DNA from: Nocardia panacis
GTDB taxonomy: Bacteria > Actinomycetota > Actinomycetes > Mycobacteriales > Mycobacteriaceae
Assembly (NCBI RefSeq): GCF_003598715.1
Contig: NZ_QZFU01000055.1
Span: 186,001 to 250,000, forward strand
Reading direction: 5' to 3'
Length of the DNA stretch: 64,000 nucleotides
Under the pieces are notes generated by a model. It saw only the letters and a program-made list of their open reading frames with translations. It searched no databases and was not told the DNA's origin. The position numbers were made by a program, and so were the translations under genes. Positions 53,936 through 62,813 of the stretch are shown one piece after another. Each line of letters opens with the position of its first letter. The first letter of the stretch is position 1.

Positions 53936-54570
53936 TATTCGCCGTCACCGCCCTGGTGCAGGTAGACACCGTCGCGCCCATCGCATTCGGTGAGCAGGAC
54001 CGAGATGTCCTCGCTGCGGGAAGTGGGCACATTCTTGCCGACATAGTCGGCGCGAATCGGCAGTTCGCGATGACCCCGGTCGATGAGCACGGCCAGTTGC
54101 ACCGCGCGCGGGCGACCCAGATCGCGCAGACCGTCCAGCGCGGAGCGGACCGTGCGACCGGAGAACAGCACATCGTCGACCAGCACCACCAGCGCGTCCT
54201 CGATACCGCCCTCCGGCACCGAGGTGCGCTCCAGCGGGCGGTGCGGGCGGGTGCGCAGATCGTCGCGGTAAAGGGTGATGTCGAGTGAGCCGAGCGCGGG
54301 GCGGACCCCGGTGAACTCCTCGATCTTGTCGGTGAGCCGCGCGGCCAGATAGGTGCCTCGGGTGGGGATGCCGATCAGCACCACCCTGGCATTCGGCTCG
54401 GCCGAATCCAGCGCCGTCTTCTCGATGATCTGATGCGCGATGCGCGCGATGGTCCGACCCACATCCGAGGGCGACAACAACTCCCGCCCCGCCGCGACCC
54501 ACTCCGGGGTGTGCCGCTGGGATACTTCCGCGGCGCCGGACTTGGCGGCCCGATCTTCGGGCACGGCCAT
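53935..54570 (-). CDS. pyrR: Bifunctional pyrimidine regulator PyrR / uracil phosphoribosyltransferase
   Basis: The 211-residue protein has the type I phosphoribosyltransferase PRPP motif ALVVLVDDVLFSGRTVRSALD and the PyrR-type ALGSLDITLYRDDL. It senses UMP and binds the leader of the pyrimidine operon. It is the first gene of pyrR-pyrB-pyrC-(membrane protein)-carA-carB-pyrF. A strong ribosome binding site (GGAAGGAGG) precedes the ATG, and a PyrR-loop-like hairpin directly abuts it. Confidence 0.96.
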   Translation of the reverse strand: MAVPEDRAAKSGAAEVSQRHTPEWVAAGRELLSPSDVGRTIARIAHQIIEKTALDSAEPNARVVLIGIPTRGTYLAARLTDKIEEFTGVRPALGSLDITLYRDDLRTRPHRPLERTSVPEGGIEDALVVLVDDVLFSGRTVRSALDGLRDLGRPRAVQLAVLIDRGHRELPIRADYVGKNVPTSRSEDISVLLTECDGRDGVYLHQGGDGE

Positions 54571-54584
54571 GCCGACCTCCTTCC

Positions 54585-54600
54585 CCGCCTCACCGGACGG
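54585..54600 (-). promoter_or_regulatory. PyrR-binding RNA loop candidate in the pyr leader
   Basis: On the minus strand CCG and CGG flank the loop UCCGGUGAGG. The stretch UCCGGUGAGGCG matches 9 of 12 positions of the Bacillus PyrR-binding consensus UCCAGAGAGGYU. The hairpin ends four bases before the GGAGG of pyrR. PyrR of mycobacteria is known to block translation at such a site, so this could repress the whole operon when UMP is high. Confidence 0.55.
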
Positions 54601-54627
54601 TCCGTTAAAGGATGTCTTACGGCAAGC

Positions 54628-54657
54628 AGCCTAACAGCGCTCGAATCCCTCGTTTAA
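54628..54657 (-). promoter_or_regulatory. Possible promoter of the pyrimidine operon
   Basis: Reading on the minus strand, TTAAAC (54657-54652) and TAGGCT (54633-54628) are 18 bases apart and lie about 60 bases before the pyrR start. They resemble a primary-sigma promoter and would give a leader that includes the PyrR loop. Confidence 0.35.
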
Positions 54658-54715
54658 CCAGGGATATCCCGCTGTGAGCGAGGACACGGGCACACCCGCG
54701 GCACATCGGCCGCGG

Positions 54716-54856
54716 CTACTCGCGGATCGCCCGGATATCCCCGACATTCGAGTCGTTCATCGCCACCGGCGCCCGCCGCGATTCGCGCTCCCGAACCACG
54801 GCCACCACGATCGCCGTCATCGCCACACCCGCAGCAGGCGCCCGCCTCTCCGTCAT
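54716..54856 (-). CDS. Possible small protein (46 residues)
   Basis: An ATG at 54856 preceded by GAGGGGGAG opens a 46-codon frame with a hydrophobic centre (GVAMTAIVVAVV) and a charged end. The ribosome binding site is only three bases from the ATG, closer than usual. It sits in the 478-base gap (54571-55048) between pyrR and the GH38 gene and reads toward pyrR. Nothing else in that gap looks coding. It may be a chance frame. Confidence 0.25.
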   Translation of the reverse strand: MTERRAPAAGVAMTAIVVAVVRERESRRAPVAMNDSNVGDIRAIRE

Positions 54857-55048
54857 GGACTCCCCCTCGGGCCGAGGCCATAACGAATTCCGTTCTCGGT
54901 GGCGCGAATCCACCGATTCGCGCCGCGCACCCGGAGTGCGGCGGCGAGTACGCGGTGCGGCTTGCGGCATGTCGGTCGTGTCGGGTGGGCGCGTCCACTG
55001 GAATTCGGCGTGGGCGGGCGGATTTCGTGTGACCCTGGAGGGGTGAGC

Positions 55049-58000
55049 GTGCGCATCACCGATGCGGAATCGACCGAACTGTTCGTCGGGACCGTGGACG
55101 ACCCGCGGCAAGTGCTGCGGGTGAGTTTGACTCGCGGCGCCGAGGATGGTCCGCTCACGGTGGCCGTCGCGGGCGACGGGGTTTGCGGGAGTGCGACCGC
55201 TGCGCAGGGCGAGGGCGATACCGCGGTCGAGGTCCCGGTCATGGTGTCGGGGCGCGGGGTCGGCGCCGAGGTTCCGGTGGAGATCACCGCAGGCCCGGCG
55301 ACACTGAACGCCACGGTGATCGTGGCCGAACCCGGCTGGACCATGTACATGGTCTCGCACTTCCACTACGACCCGGTCTGGTGGAATACCCAGGCGGCAT
55401 ACACCCAGGTCTGGGACCTGGGGCGCAATGACGGCAGCACCCGCCCGGTCTGGGAGCACAATGGGTTCGATCTGGTGCGCGCCCATGTGGAAATGGCGCT
55501 GTCCGATCCGGACTACGCCTTCGTCCTGGCAGAGGTGGACTACCTCAAACCTTTTCGCGACACCTTCCCCGAATACCGTTCGGTGCTGCGGGATCTCATC
55601 GCGGCCGGTCGGGTCGAGATCATGGGCGGCACCTACAACGAACCCAACACCAATCTGGTCGGGTCCGAGGTGACCATTCGGAATCTGGTGTACGGCATCG
55701 GCTTTCAGCGGCGCATCATGGGGGCCGATCCGCGCACCGCCTGGCAGCTCGATGTCTTCGGCCACGATCCGCAGTTTCCCGGACTGGTCGCCGAGGCCGG
55801 GTTGACCAGCACCTCGTGGGCGCGCGGACCGTTCCACCAGTGGGGTCCGGTGCTGACGAAGTTCGGCGGCCGCGGCGGGGATGTGCGCAATATGCAGTTT
55901 CCGGCGGAATTCGAGTGGTTGGCCCCGTCCGGGCACGGGGTGCTCACCCACTACATGCCCAATCACTATTCGGCGGGCTGGGCGATGGACTCCTCGGCCA
56001 CCCTCGCCGAAGCGGAGCAGCGGGTCTACCAACTGTTCCTGACCCTGAAAGCCGTTGCCGCCACCCGTAATTGCCTGCTGCCCGTCGGCACCGACTACGC
56101 GCCGCCGAACAAGTGGGTCACCGCCGTCCACCGCGACTGGAACGCGAAATACGTGTGGCCGAGATTCGTGTGCGGGCTGCCGCGCCAATTCTTCGCCGCC
56201 GTGCACGCGCAATCGCAGGCGCGCGGTATCCGACCGAGTCCGCAGTCCAGGGATATGAATCCGGTCTACACCGGCAAGGATGTCTCCTACATCGACACCA
56301 AGCAGGCGCAGCGCGCCGCCGAGACCGCGGCCACCGATGCGGAGAAGTTGGCCTGCTTCGCGGCTCTGCTCGGCGCGGGACGCTATCCCGAGGCCGCCAT
56401 GGACAAGGTGTGGCGGCAGCTCGCCTTCAATGCCCACCACGACGCGATCACCGGGTCGGAGGCCGATCAGGTGTATCTGGATCTGGTCACCGGGTGGCGC
56501 GAGGCGCACGATATCGCGGCCGAGGTGCGCGATACCGCGCTCGCGGCCCTGCTCGGGCGGGTGGATACCGCCGGGGACGGGCGGGCGTTGGTGGTGGCGA
56601 ACACGCTGTCCTTCCGGCGGAGCGAACCCGTTCGGATTCCGGTGCCCGACAGCGGCTTCCGAATTCTCGACGGTGCCGGCGCGGAGGTGCCCTGCGTGGT
56701 GGAGGCGGGGACCGCCACCTTCCGCGCCGATGCCGTTCCCGGTATGGGATGGCGCACTTGGCGGCTGGCGCCCGTGGAGAGTTCGGTGCCGGGCTGGGAA
56801 TCCGTCGCGGGTGACACCATCGCCAACGAGTACTTCGCGGTGCGCGCCGATCCCGCGCGCGGCGGCGGGTTGGTGAGTATTCGCGATCTGACCCGCGATC
56901 GGGAGCTGCTGCGCGCCGAGGGGGTGGGCAATGAGCTGCGGGTGTATCGAGAGTACGCGCAGCATCCCGAATTCGGCGAGGGGCCATGGCATCTCCTGCC
57001 GACCGGGCAGATGGTCGGCGCCGCCGAGGCGGCGGCGACCGCGTTCCGGGTCGAGCGGTGTCCGGTGGGGCAACGGATTGTGGTGACCGGGACGGTCGGG
57101 GAGGTCGACTACGAGCAGACGGTCACGCTGTGGGACGGGATCGATCGGCTCGAGATGCGCACCGGAGTGCGCGATTTCACCGGCGGTGATCGGCTGCTGC
57201 GGGTGCGCTTCCCCATCGATATCCCCGGCGCGCGACCGGTGTGCGAGGTGGCGGGGGCGGTCATCGCTCGCGGTTTCGCGCTGCCGGATGAGGATTCAGC
57301 CAAAGCGCCTTGGACCCTGGACAATCCGGCGCACACCTGCTTCGCTCTGGGCAGCACCGCGCATTTGGCCCTGGTAGCCGATCGGGAGCTGGGCCGAGCC
57401 GCCATCGCGGTGGCCGAAATCATCGTCGCGGCACCGCCGTTCGCCGCAGACGCACGCGAACTGGTGCGGGCGCTGGCCCGGATCGGGGTCACCGCGACCA
57501 CCTCCACCGCCGCGGGCAGCCGCTACGGGTGGCTGCACGTGGATTCCAATCTGCCGGATGTGCGATTAGTTCTCGGCGGACCCGAGGTCAATCCGGTGAC
57601 GGCCGAACTCCTTGCGCAGGCCGGAACGAGCTACGCCGCCGAACTGCGGCGGCTGGTCGAGACCGATGGCGCGGCACGACTTTTCATTCCAGCCGAGCAC
57701 GCGGTGGAGGACGCGTGGGTTCCCAACGCCGATTTGCGGGATGTGCGCGCCCTGCCCGCCGTGGTGCTCGCGGGACGCGACGACACCGCGCTCGCCGCCG
57801 AGATCGCCGCATTCGCCGCCGAATTCGCGGCCGAGACCGAGGCGCGGGTGTCCACGCTCGAAGTCGGCGCCACCCGGCTGTTGGATCCGCATACCGTCGG
57901 CATCCTCAGCCGCGGCATGCCGGGGTTCGCCATCGATCCCACCGGGGCCATGCATCTTTCGCTGATGCGCTCCTGCACCGGATGGCCCTCGGGTGTCTGG

Positions 58001-59296
58001 CTCGATCCGCCGCTGCGACGCACTCCGGATGGGTCGGCCTTCCAGCTTCAGCACTGGACGCACGAATTCGACTACGCGCTCATCTCGGCCGCGGGCGACT
58101 GGCGGGCGGCGGATCTGGTCGCGCAGGGGCATGCGTTCTCCACGCCGCCGCACGCTCGACTGGTCGAGGGCCACGGCGGTGACCTGCCCGCCGAATACGC
58201 GCTGCTACGAGTCGATCCGGAGCGCCGGGTCGAGGTGCAGGCGGTCAAACCTCTCGGCAATCCCTGCGCGAGCGGGGCGCCCGCCGTGGCGGGGACCGAG
58301 GAGGTGATGCTCCGGCTTGTCGAGACAACCGGACTTCCGGTGCGGGCCACGGTCGACTGCCCGCTCGGGTGGCGCAGCGCGCACGAGACGGACCTGCTCG
58401 AATCCGAGTCGCGCGGAGCGGAACTCGTCGTGAACGGGGAGCTCGTCGCGGAGTTGTCCGGGAGCCGGATCGCGACGATCTCGGCGACTCCGTCGCGTTC
58501 GGCGGCGACCGGGACCGTGCTCGGCCCGGATGCGGAACTCGCGCAACCGGTGTATTCGCGGTATTGGCTGCACAACAGGGGGCCTGCGCCGATGGGGTTC
58601 GCACCTGTGACTATCTCGGTGCGTCCTACCGTATGCACCGGGCGCACCTGCGAGGTTCAGGTTTCCATTGCGAGCCAGTACACCGAAACCGGCACGGAGG
58701 CAACGCTTACCGTCCTCGCGCCGGACGGTTGGTCGACCGATCCCGTGACGCGTCCGATCGTGCTACCGCCGGATGGGCACACCGTCTTCCCGCTGACCAT
58801 CACGGCACCGGATCCGGTGCCACCCGGTCCGCATTTCGTGCGCGCCCAACTCTCGGTCGGTGCGGACACCCTCGAGGATGTGGTGACCGTCTTCGACGCG
58901 GCACAGCCTGCGGTTGGATCCGAGGTCGCCGCGGATACTCAATTGGCTGGAACTACCGAGGATTCCGCGCCGGCCTTCGGCCTCGAGCTCACCTCGATCA
59001 CGGAGTCGATCACCCTCGCACCGGGTGGCGCCGCGACACTCATCGTCGAGCTCGCCAATCGGACCGGCGGCCTTATCGAGGGTGAGGCCATGCCCATCAG
59101 CCCGTGGGGCACTTGGGAGTTCATCGGCCCGCGCAGCACCGGATTTCGAGTAGAGGCTCGGTCCGACGGTGAAATCGTCTTCCCCCTCACGATTCCCCGC
59201 GACGCCCGCCCCGGCCACTGGTGGATTCTGGTCAAACTCATGTGGTTCGGGCGTATCCAGTACAGTCCCGCCATCTCGCTGACGGTGCCGTCGTGA
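55049..59296 (+). CDS. Large glycoside hydrolase family 38 alpha-mannosidase
   Basis: The 1415-residue protein has an N-terminal beta region (1-95), the GH38 catalytic domain from about 96 (metal/catalytic motif SHFHYDPVWWN at 103-113; nucleophile Asp235 in QLDVFGHDPQFPG; LAFNAHHDAITGSE near 455), a middle domain, the C-terminal beta-sandwich domain, and two further Ig-like/NEW3-like domains (about 1185-1290 and 1310-1415). It should release alpha-linked mannose; actinobacterial glycolipids and lipoglycans are possible sources. There is no signal peptide. GTG start with GGAGGGG five bases upstream. Mycobacteria have a similar but shorter enzyme. The stop overlaps the next gene (GTGA). Confidence 0.9.
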   Translation: MRITDAESTELFVGTVDDPRQVLRVSLTRGAEDGPLTVAVAGDGVCGSATAAQGEGDTAVEVPVMVSGRGVGAEVPVEITAGPATLNATVIVAEPGWTMYMVSHFHYDPVWWNTQAAYTQVWDLGRNDGSTRPVWEHNGFDLVRAHVEMALSDPDYAFVLAEVDYLKPFRDTFPEYRSVLRDLIAAGRVEIMGGTYNEPNTNLVGSEVTIRNLVYGIGFQRRIMGADPRTAWQLDVFGHDPQFPGLVAEAGLTSTSWARGPFHQWGPVLTKFGGRGGDVRNMQFPAEFEWLAPSGHGVLTHYMPNHYSAGWAMDSSATLAEAEQRVYQLFLTLKAVAATRNCLLPVGTDYAPPNKWVTAVHRDWNAKYVWPRFVCGLPRQFFAAVHAQSQARGIRPSPQSRDMNPVYTGKDVSYIDTKQAQRAAETAATDAEKLACFAALLGAGRYPEAAMDKVWRQLAFNAHHDAITGSEADQVYLDLVTGWREAHDIAAEVRDTALAALLGRVDTAGDGRALVVANTLSFRRSEPVRIPVPDSGFRILDGAGAEVPCVVEAGTATFRADAVPGMGWRTWRLAPVESSVPGWESVAGDTIANEYFAVRADPARGGGLVSIRDLTRDRELLRAEGVGNELRVYREYAQHPEFGEGPWHLLPTGQMVGAAEAAATAFRVERCPVGQRIVVTGTVGEVDYEQTVTLWDGIDRLEMRTGVRDFTGGDRLLRVRFPIDIPGARPVCEVAGAVIARGFALPDEDSAKAPWTLDNPAHTCFALGSTAHLALVADRELGRAAIAVAEIIVAAPPFAADARELVRALARIGVTATTSTAAGSRYGWLHVDSNLPDVRLVLGGPEVNPVTAELLAQAGTSYAAELRRLVETDGAARLFIPAEHAVEDAWVPNADLRDVRALPAVVLAGRDDTALAAEIAAFAAEFAAETEARVSTLEVGATRLLDPHTVGILSRGMPGFAIDPTGAMHLSLMRSCTGWPSGVWLDPPLRRTPDGSAFQLQHWTHEFDYALISAAGDWRAADLVAQGHAFSTPPHARLVEGHGGDLPAEYALLRVDPERRVEVQAVKPLGNPCASGAPAVAGTEEVMLRLVETTGLPVRATVDCPLGWRSAHETDLLESESRGAELVVNGELVAELSGSRIATISATPSRSAATGTVLGPDAELAQPVYSRYWLHNRGPAPMGFAPVTISVRPTVCTGRTCEVQVSIASQYTETGTEATLTVLAPDGWSTDPVTRPIVLPPDGHTVFPLTITAPDPVPPGPHFVRAQLSVGADTLEDVVTVFDAAQPAVGSEVAADTQLAGTTEDSAPAFGLELTSITESITLAPGGAATLIVELANRTGGLIEGEAMPISPWGTWEFIGPRSTGFRVEARSDGEIVFPLTIPRDARPGHWWILVKLMWFGRIQYSPAISLTVPS

Positions 59297-60006
59297 TTCG
59301 CCAGGACGGTCCGATCATCGGCTGGATCGATGACGACCCGATCCCCCGCGTCCGTCTGGACGATCGCCTCGCGGCCCTGCACCGCGGCTCCCGCGCCGCC
59401 GCCCTACCGCAGCCCGGCACCGGCGACTACCGGCAGTTGGTCCGCTGGACCGCCCACGTCCTGTGCACCGAAGAACTGTGCCGCCGAGTGCTTCCCGGCA
59501 CGATGCGGAACCCTGTCGTCGAACTCGATTCGGTCTCCGCCATCCAACTCGGCTCGATCAATGCCGCCGCCTGGTATGCCGAACCTGCGGTCGCCGCTTG
59601 CTTCCGACGCCTCTTCCCCGAACCAGCCGCGACCGGCGCGGCCGAATCCTCACGCTGGTGGCAGCTCAGCTACTCGACTGGAGTCGGTCAACCTCCCTCT
59701 GCGCCAATACCTTTGACATCCATGGGCTGGACAACCCTGGACGACCTCCCACCCGTCCTCGCCGCCGCCACTCGAAACGCCATGCCCGGCCGGACAACCG
59801 GCCCCCACATCGATGAGAACCGCTGGTACTACCTGAGACTCGATCAGATGGCTGATCGACCGCTGCCGCAGCACCGCGACCAAGGCGACAGGCTCCGGGA
59901 ATTCGCGCGCGAACTCGACCGACTGCGACGTCGATCCTTGGTCATGGCACCGGGTTTCGAACATCCGGGTGATCCGGCCCAGCCGGACAATACCCACCGC
60001 CACTGA
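59293..60006 (+). CDS. Unknown protein coupled to the GH38 mannosidase
   Basis: The 237-residue soluble protein is not one I recognise. It begins IGWIDDDPIPRVRLDDRLAAL, followed by RQLVRWTAHVLCTEELC; this N-terminal part looks like two short strands and helices. The rest is Trp- and Pro-rich (SMGWTTLDDLPPVL, ENRWYYLRLDQM) and contains three Cys. GTG start overlaps the mannosidase stop by four bases, so the two are made together. A role in handling the same glycan is possible but only inferred from coupling. A strong terminator follows. Confidence 0.65.
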   Translation: MIRQDGPIIGWIDDDPIPRVRLDDRLAALHRGSRAAALPQPGTGDYRQLVRWTAHVLCTEELCRRVLPGTMRNPVVELDSVSAIQLGSINAAAWYAEPAVAACFRRLFPEPAATGAAESSRWWQLSYSTGVGQPPSAPIPLTSMGWTTLDDLPPVLAAATRNAMPGRTTGPHIDENRWYYLRLDQMADRPLPQHRDQGDRLREFARELDRLRRRSLVMAPGFEHPGDPAQPDNTHRH

Positions 60007-60017
60007 TCCCGACGCGA

Positions 60018-60049
60018 GGGTCGTCCCGGCCGATACGCCGGGACGACCC
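60018..60049. terminator. Bidirectional terminator after the GH38 operon
   Basis: A perfect 13-base inverted repeat (GGGTCGTCCCGGC at 60018-60030 with its partner at 60037-60049) and a six-base loop fill the 52-base gap between two convergent genes. There is no T-run. Confidence 0.8.
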
Positions 60050-60058
60050 GCTACGTCC

Positions 60059-60286
60059 TCAGAGCAGACAGCCCGCATCCATGAGCTGCGCCACCGCGTC
60101 GACGGTGAGGGTGGCCTGACCGGGAGTCGCGGACCCGCTGGTCCCCAGGTCGATCTTGTTCTGCTCGGCGCAGGCGATGAGGCCGTCGGTCAGGGTGACC
60201 AGCACACCGGCGTGGGCGGCGCCCGATCCGATCAGCGCCGCGCCTGCCACCATCAACGCAATAGCACCTGTCTTGACGAATCGCAC
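60059..60286 (-). CDS. Small secreted protein
   Basis: The 75-residue product has a clear Sec signal (RFVKTGAIALMVAGAALIGS, then GAAHA), leaving a mature peptide of about 48 residues with two Cys (LIACAEQ and the penultimate region DAGCLL) that could pair. GTG start at 60286 with AAGGAG eight bases upstream. Small secreted two-Cys proteins of this kind are common in Nocardia; the function is unknown. The reading frame stays open further upstream but without a start signal. Confidence 0.75.
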   Translation of the reverse strand: MRFVKTGAIALMVAGAALIGSGAAHAGVLVTLTDGLIACAEQNKIDLGTSGSATPGQATLTVDAVAQLMDAGCLL

Positions 60287-60446
60287 TGGATTGTCTCCTT
60301 CGATTTCGCAGATGGGTACCGCATATGACGGCCCGAATCCTGCCGGCCCGAACCCGCGCGCCCCGGTAACCTCGGCTTTCGCCCCGGTCACCTCCGAATG
60401 TCGCCTTTTCACACCCGGTCGGCTCCGGTGGCGTCGAGGCCGCGGC

Positions 60447-61076
60447 TCAGGCCGAAGGCGCCGAGCGTGATCCGATGCCCGCCAGCAGCGTGGCGATGAC
60501 CGACCCCACCGCCGTCGGCGGCGTCGGGCGGGAGGCGGTTGGCAGCAGCGTCGACAGCGCCTCGTCGTGGCAGATCCCGGCCAGCATGGCGACGGCGGCG
60601 TCGAGATCGGCGGCGGGGTCGAGGCGTCCGAGTTCGTGTTCGGCGCGCAGGTAGTCGGCGAGCCGGTCCCGCCAGTCGCGTTCACCGCCCGGCGTGGCGC
60701 CGAACTGCGCCAGCACCGCGGGCTGCGCGAGCAGGCTCGCGAACACCGGGAGGACGGCCCGGTGCATCGCCAGTCCCTGCGCCAGGTAGGCGATCAGGTT
60801 CTCGGCCACCGACGCGGTGCCCGGCCACGGCAGCGGCGAGAGTCCCCGGTGCACGGTGTCGACGTGCGCGCGCAGCGCCGCGGCCAGCAACTCCTCCTTG
60901 TCGGCGAAGTGGTTGTACAGCACGCCATCGGCGACGCCCGCCGCCCGCGCGATCGCCCGCACCGTCAGACCCGTGCCGCCCTGCTCGGCGAGCAGTTGCG
61001 CGGCCGTCGCGATCAGGTGCCCGCGCAGGTCGCTGTCGTCGCGATCGCGCAGCGCCGCTGCCTTTCTGGGGGACAT
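60447..61076 (-). CDS. TetR-family regulator downstream of a methyltransferase
   Basis: The 209-residue protein has a TetR DNA-binding domain (IATAAQLLAEQGGTGLTVRA, then GVADGVLYNHFADKEELLAA) and a helical C-terminal domain. It starts six bases after the methyltransferase stop, so the pair form one operon. Two overlapping palindromes upstream of the operon are likely its operators. Confidence 0.9.
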   Translation of the reverse strand: MSPRKAAALRDRDDSDLRGHLIATAAQLLAEQGGTGLTVRAIARAAGVADGVLYNHFADKEELLAAALRAHVDTVHRGLSPLPWPGTASVAENLIAYLAQGLAMHRAVLPVFASLLAQPAVLAQFGATPGGERDWRDRLADYLRAEHELGRLDPAADLDAAVAMLAGICHDEALSTLLPTASRPTPPTAVGSVIATLLAGIGSRSAPSA

Positions 61077-61082
61077 GCGGTC

Positions 61083-61913
61083 CTACGGTAGCGGCTTCGT
61101 CGCCGTGACCAACCAGGCGGCCGCGCTCAGATGCACGCCGTCGTGGCGGACGAACGGCTCCAGCGCGCGGGCGATAGCGGCGCGGACCTGTTCGTCGGCG
61201 GCGAACTCGCGCAGGCCCCGGTGATAGCGCACCGGCCCCCAGTCCATGACGAACCGGGTGGCGTCGGTGATGTCGGCGCCCCAGGTGCTGTCGGCCTCGA
61301 CGCGGCGCACGTCGACGCGGGTGAAACCGGCGGTGGTGAGCAGCCGCCGCATGGTGTCGGGATCGGCGAAATCGTTGCGGCTGGGGCTGATCTCGAAGTC
61401 CGGCAGGTGCGCTGCGGCGGCCCCGAACACGCGGCCGGTCGCCGAGTCGGGCAGCGCGGTCATGGATACGAACGCGAGCCGTCCGCCGGGCCGCAGCGCG
61501 CGGGCGATATTGGCGAACGCCACCACCGGATCGGCGAAGAACATGATGCCGAAGCGGCTGAGCGCGACGTCGAACGCGGCGTTCGGAAACGGATGCACCT
61601 GGGCGTCGCCCTGGATGAAGGACACGTTGTCCACCCCTTGAACGCCCGCCTGTTCCCTGGCGCGGGCCAGCATCGGGCCGGACAGGTCCACGCCGGTCGC
61701 CGCGGCCGCACGCTGCGCCGCCAGCCGGGTCAATTGACCGTTGCCGCAGCCGATGTCGAGAACACGGTCGCCCCTGGCGATGTGGGCGGCAACCAGCAGT
61801 GGCTCGTTGAATCCGCTGTTGACCGCGTCGTATCGATCGTGGTTCGCGGCCCAGTGGTCGCCCTCGTAGCCGTTCCAGGCCGCGGACTGGGCGGTGTTGA
61901 CGATCTCGGTCAT
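61083..61913 (-). CDS. SAM-dependent class I methyltransferase
   Basis: The 276-residue protein has the SAM-binding motif DRVLDIGCGNGQLTRLAA, the acidic loop ATGVDLSGPML, then SFIQGDAQVHPFPNAAFDVA and LRPGGRLAFVSM, a UbiE/small-molecule type pattern. The substrate is unknown. The ATG at 61913 has AGGAGG five bases upstream. It is the first gene of an operon with the TetR regulator, a pattern typical of a gene induced by a toxic small molecule. Confidence 0.88.
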   Translation of the reverse strand: MTEIVNTAQSAAWNGYEGDHWAANHDRYDAVNSGFNEPLLVAAHIARGDRVLDIGCGNGQLTRLAAQRAAAATGVDLSGPMLARAREQAGVQGVDNVSFIQGDAQVHPFPNAAFDVALSRFGIMFFADPVVAFANIARALRPGGRLAFVSMTALPDSATGRVFGAAAAHLPDFEISPSRNDFADPDTMRRLLTTAGFTRVDVRRVEADSTWGADITDATRFVMDWGPVRYHRGLREFAADEQVRAAIARALEPFVRHDGVHLSAAAWLVTATKPLP

Positions 61914-61926
61914 GACAACCTCCTTT

Positions 61927-61956
61927 ATGAACACGCATTCATGAACAGATGTTCAT
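61927..61956 (-). promoter_or_regulatory. Two overlapping TetR operator candidates
   Basis: ATGAACAGATGTTCAT (61941-61956) is a palindrome with perfect seven-base arms and a two-base centre. ATGAACACGCATTCAT (61927-61942) shares the outer ATGAA/TTCAT arms. The two 16-base units overlap by two bases and lie 14 to 43 bases upstream of the methyltransferase start. Confidence 0.8.
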
Positions 61957-62058
61957 AATGCTCTCTACCCGACCCTCGGTCAATGCCGGTTCGAGCGCGT
62001 CGACTCGACTCGATGCGTCGAGATAGCACATACGTTCGATATCGGATACGCTCCACTC

Positions 62059-62709
62059 ATGGCCGCACCACTTCAGGCATCGCTGTTCGATGAGTTGGGG
62101 CTGGACGGATCAGGGTCCGACGCGACCGAACTCGGATCGCTCGCCACCCTCCGGCGCACGGAGCTGTCGCACGGCGCCCGGGTCGATCTGCGTCCCGGAT
62201 GGCTCACCGGATCCGACACACTCTTCGCCCGTCTGGCCGAGGAGGTTCCCTGGCGGGCCGAGCGTCGCCCGATGTACGACAGGGTGGTCGCGGTCCCCCG
62301 CCTGCTGCACCACTACGGCGAGCACGCCCCGCTACCGGACCCGATCCTCGCGCAGGCTCGAGATGCGTTGTCGGAACACTATTTTCCGGAGCTGGGCGAG
62401 CCGTTCGCCACGACGGGCCTGTGCTACTACCGCGACGGGCGCGACAGCGTCGCCTGGCACGGCGACACCCTCGGACGCGGGGCCACCGAGGACACCATGG
62501 TCGCCATCCTTTCCCTGGGGGCCGCGCGCCCACTGCTGCTCCGGCCCAGGGGCGGCGGCGGCCCCAGCCTGCGTTTTCCCGCAGGTCACGGAGATCTGCT
62601 CGTCATGGGCGGCACCTGCCAGCGGACCTGGGAGCATGCCGTCCCCAAATCCCGCACGGCCACCGGTCCCCGGATCAGCGTCCAATTCCGCCCGCGCAGC
62701 GTCCGCTGA
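62059..62709 (+). CDS. AlkB-like 2-oxoglutarate/Fe(II) dioxygenase
   Basis: The 216-residue protein has the AlkB pattern: PRLLHHYGEHAPLPDP, then CYYRDGRDSVAWHGDTLGRG with the iron-binding HxD, and later TWEHAVPKS with the second His, ending in PRISVQFR with the 2-oxoglutarate Arg. It should repair alkylated bases in DNA or RNA by oxidative demethylation. It is longer at the N-terminus than E. coli AlkB homologues of the ALKBH2 type. It is divergent from the methyltransferase operon. Confidence 0.88.
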   Translation: MAAPLQASLFDELGLDGSGSDATELGSLATLRRTELSHGARVDLRPGWLTGSDTLFARLAEEVPWRAERRPMYDRVVAVPRLLHHYGEHAPLPDPILAQARDALSEHYFPELGEPFATTGLCYYRDGRDSVAWHGDTLGRGATEDTMVAILSLGAARPLLLRPRGGGGPSLRFPAGHGDLLVMGGTCQRTWEHAVPKSRTATGPRISVQFRPRSVR

Positions 62710-62813
62710 CCCGTAGGCCCGGTGTCAACCCAGCGGCCAAGCCAGGTTGAACAGCGCGTGACGAGGTTGCATGCGGGCTACCTGATCAGGTTTCGAGTCG
62801 ATAAAGTATCAAG

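Noticed and set aside
60287..60685. Upstream extension of the small secreted protein to 208 residues
   Set aside because: The extension overlaps the TetR gene in another frame and would bury the signal peptide in the middle of the protein. The GTG at 60286 has a proper ribosome binding site.
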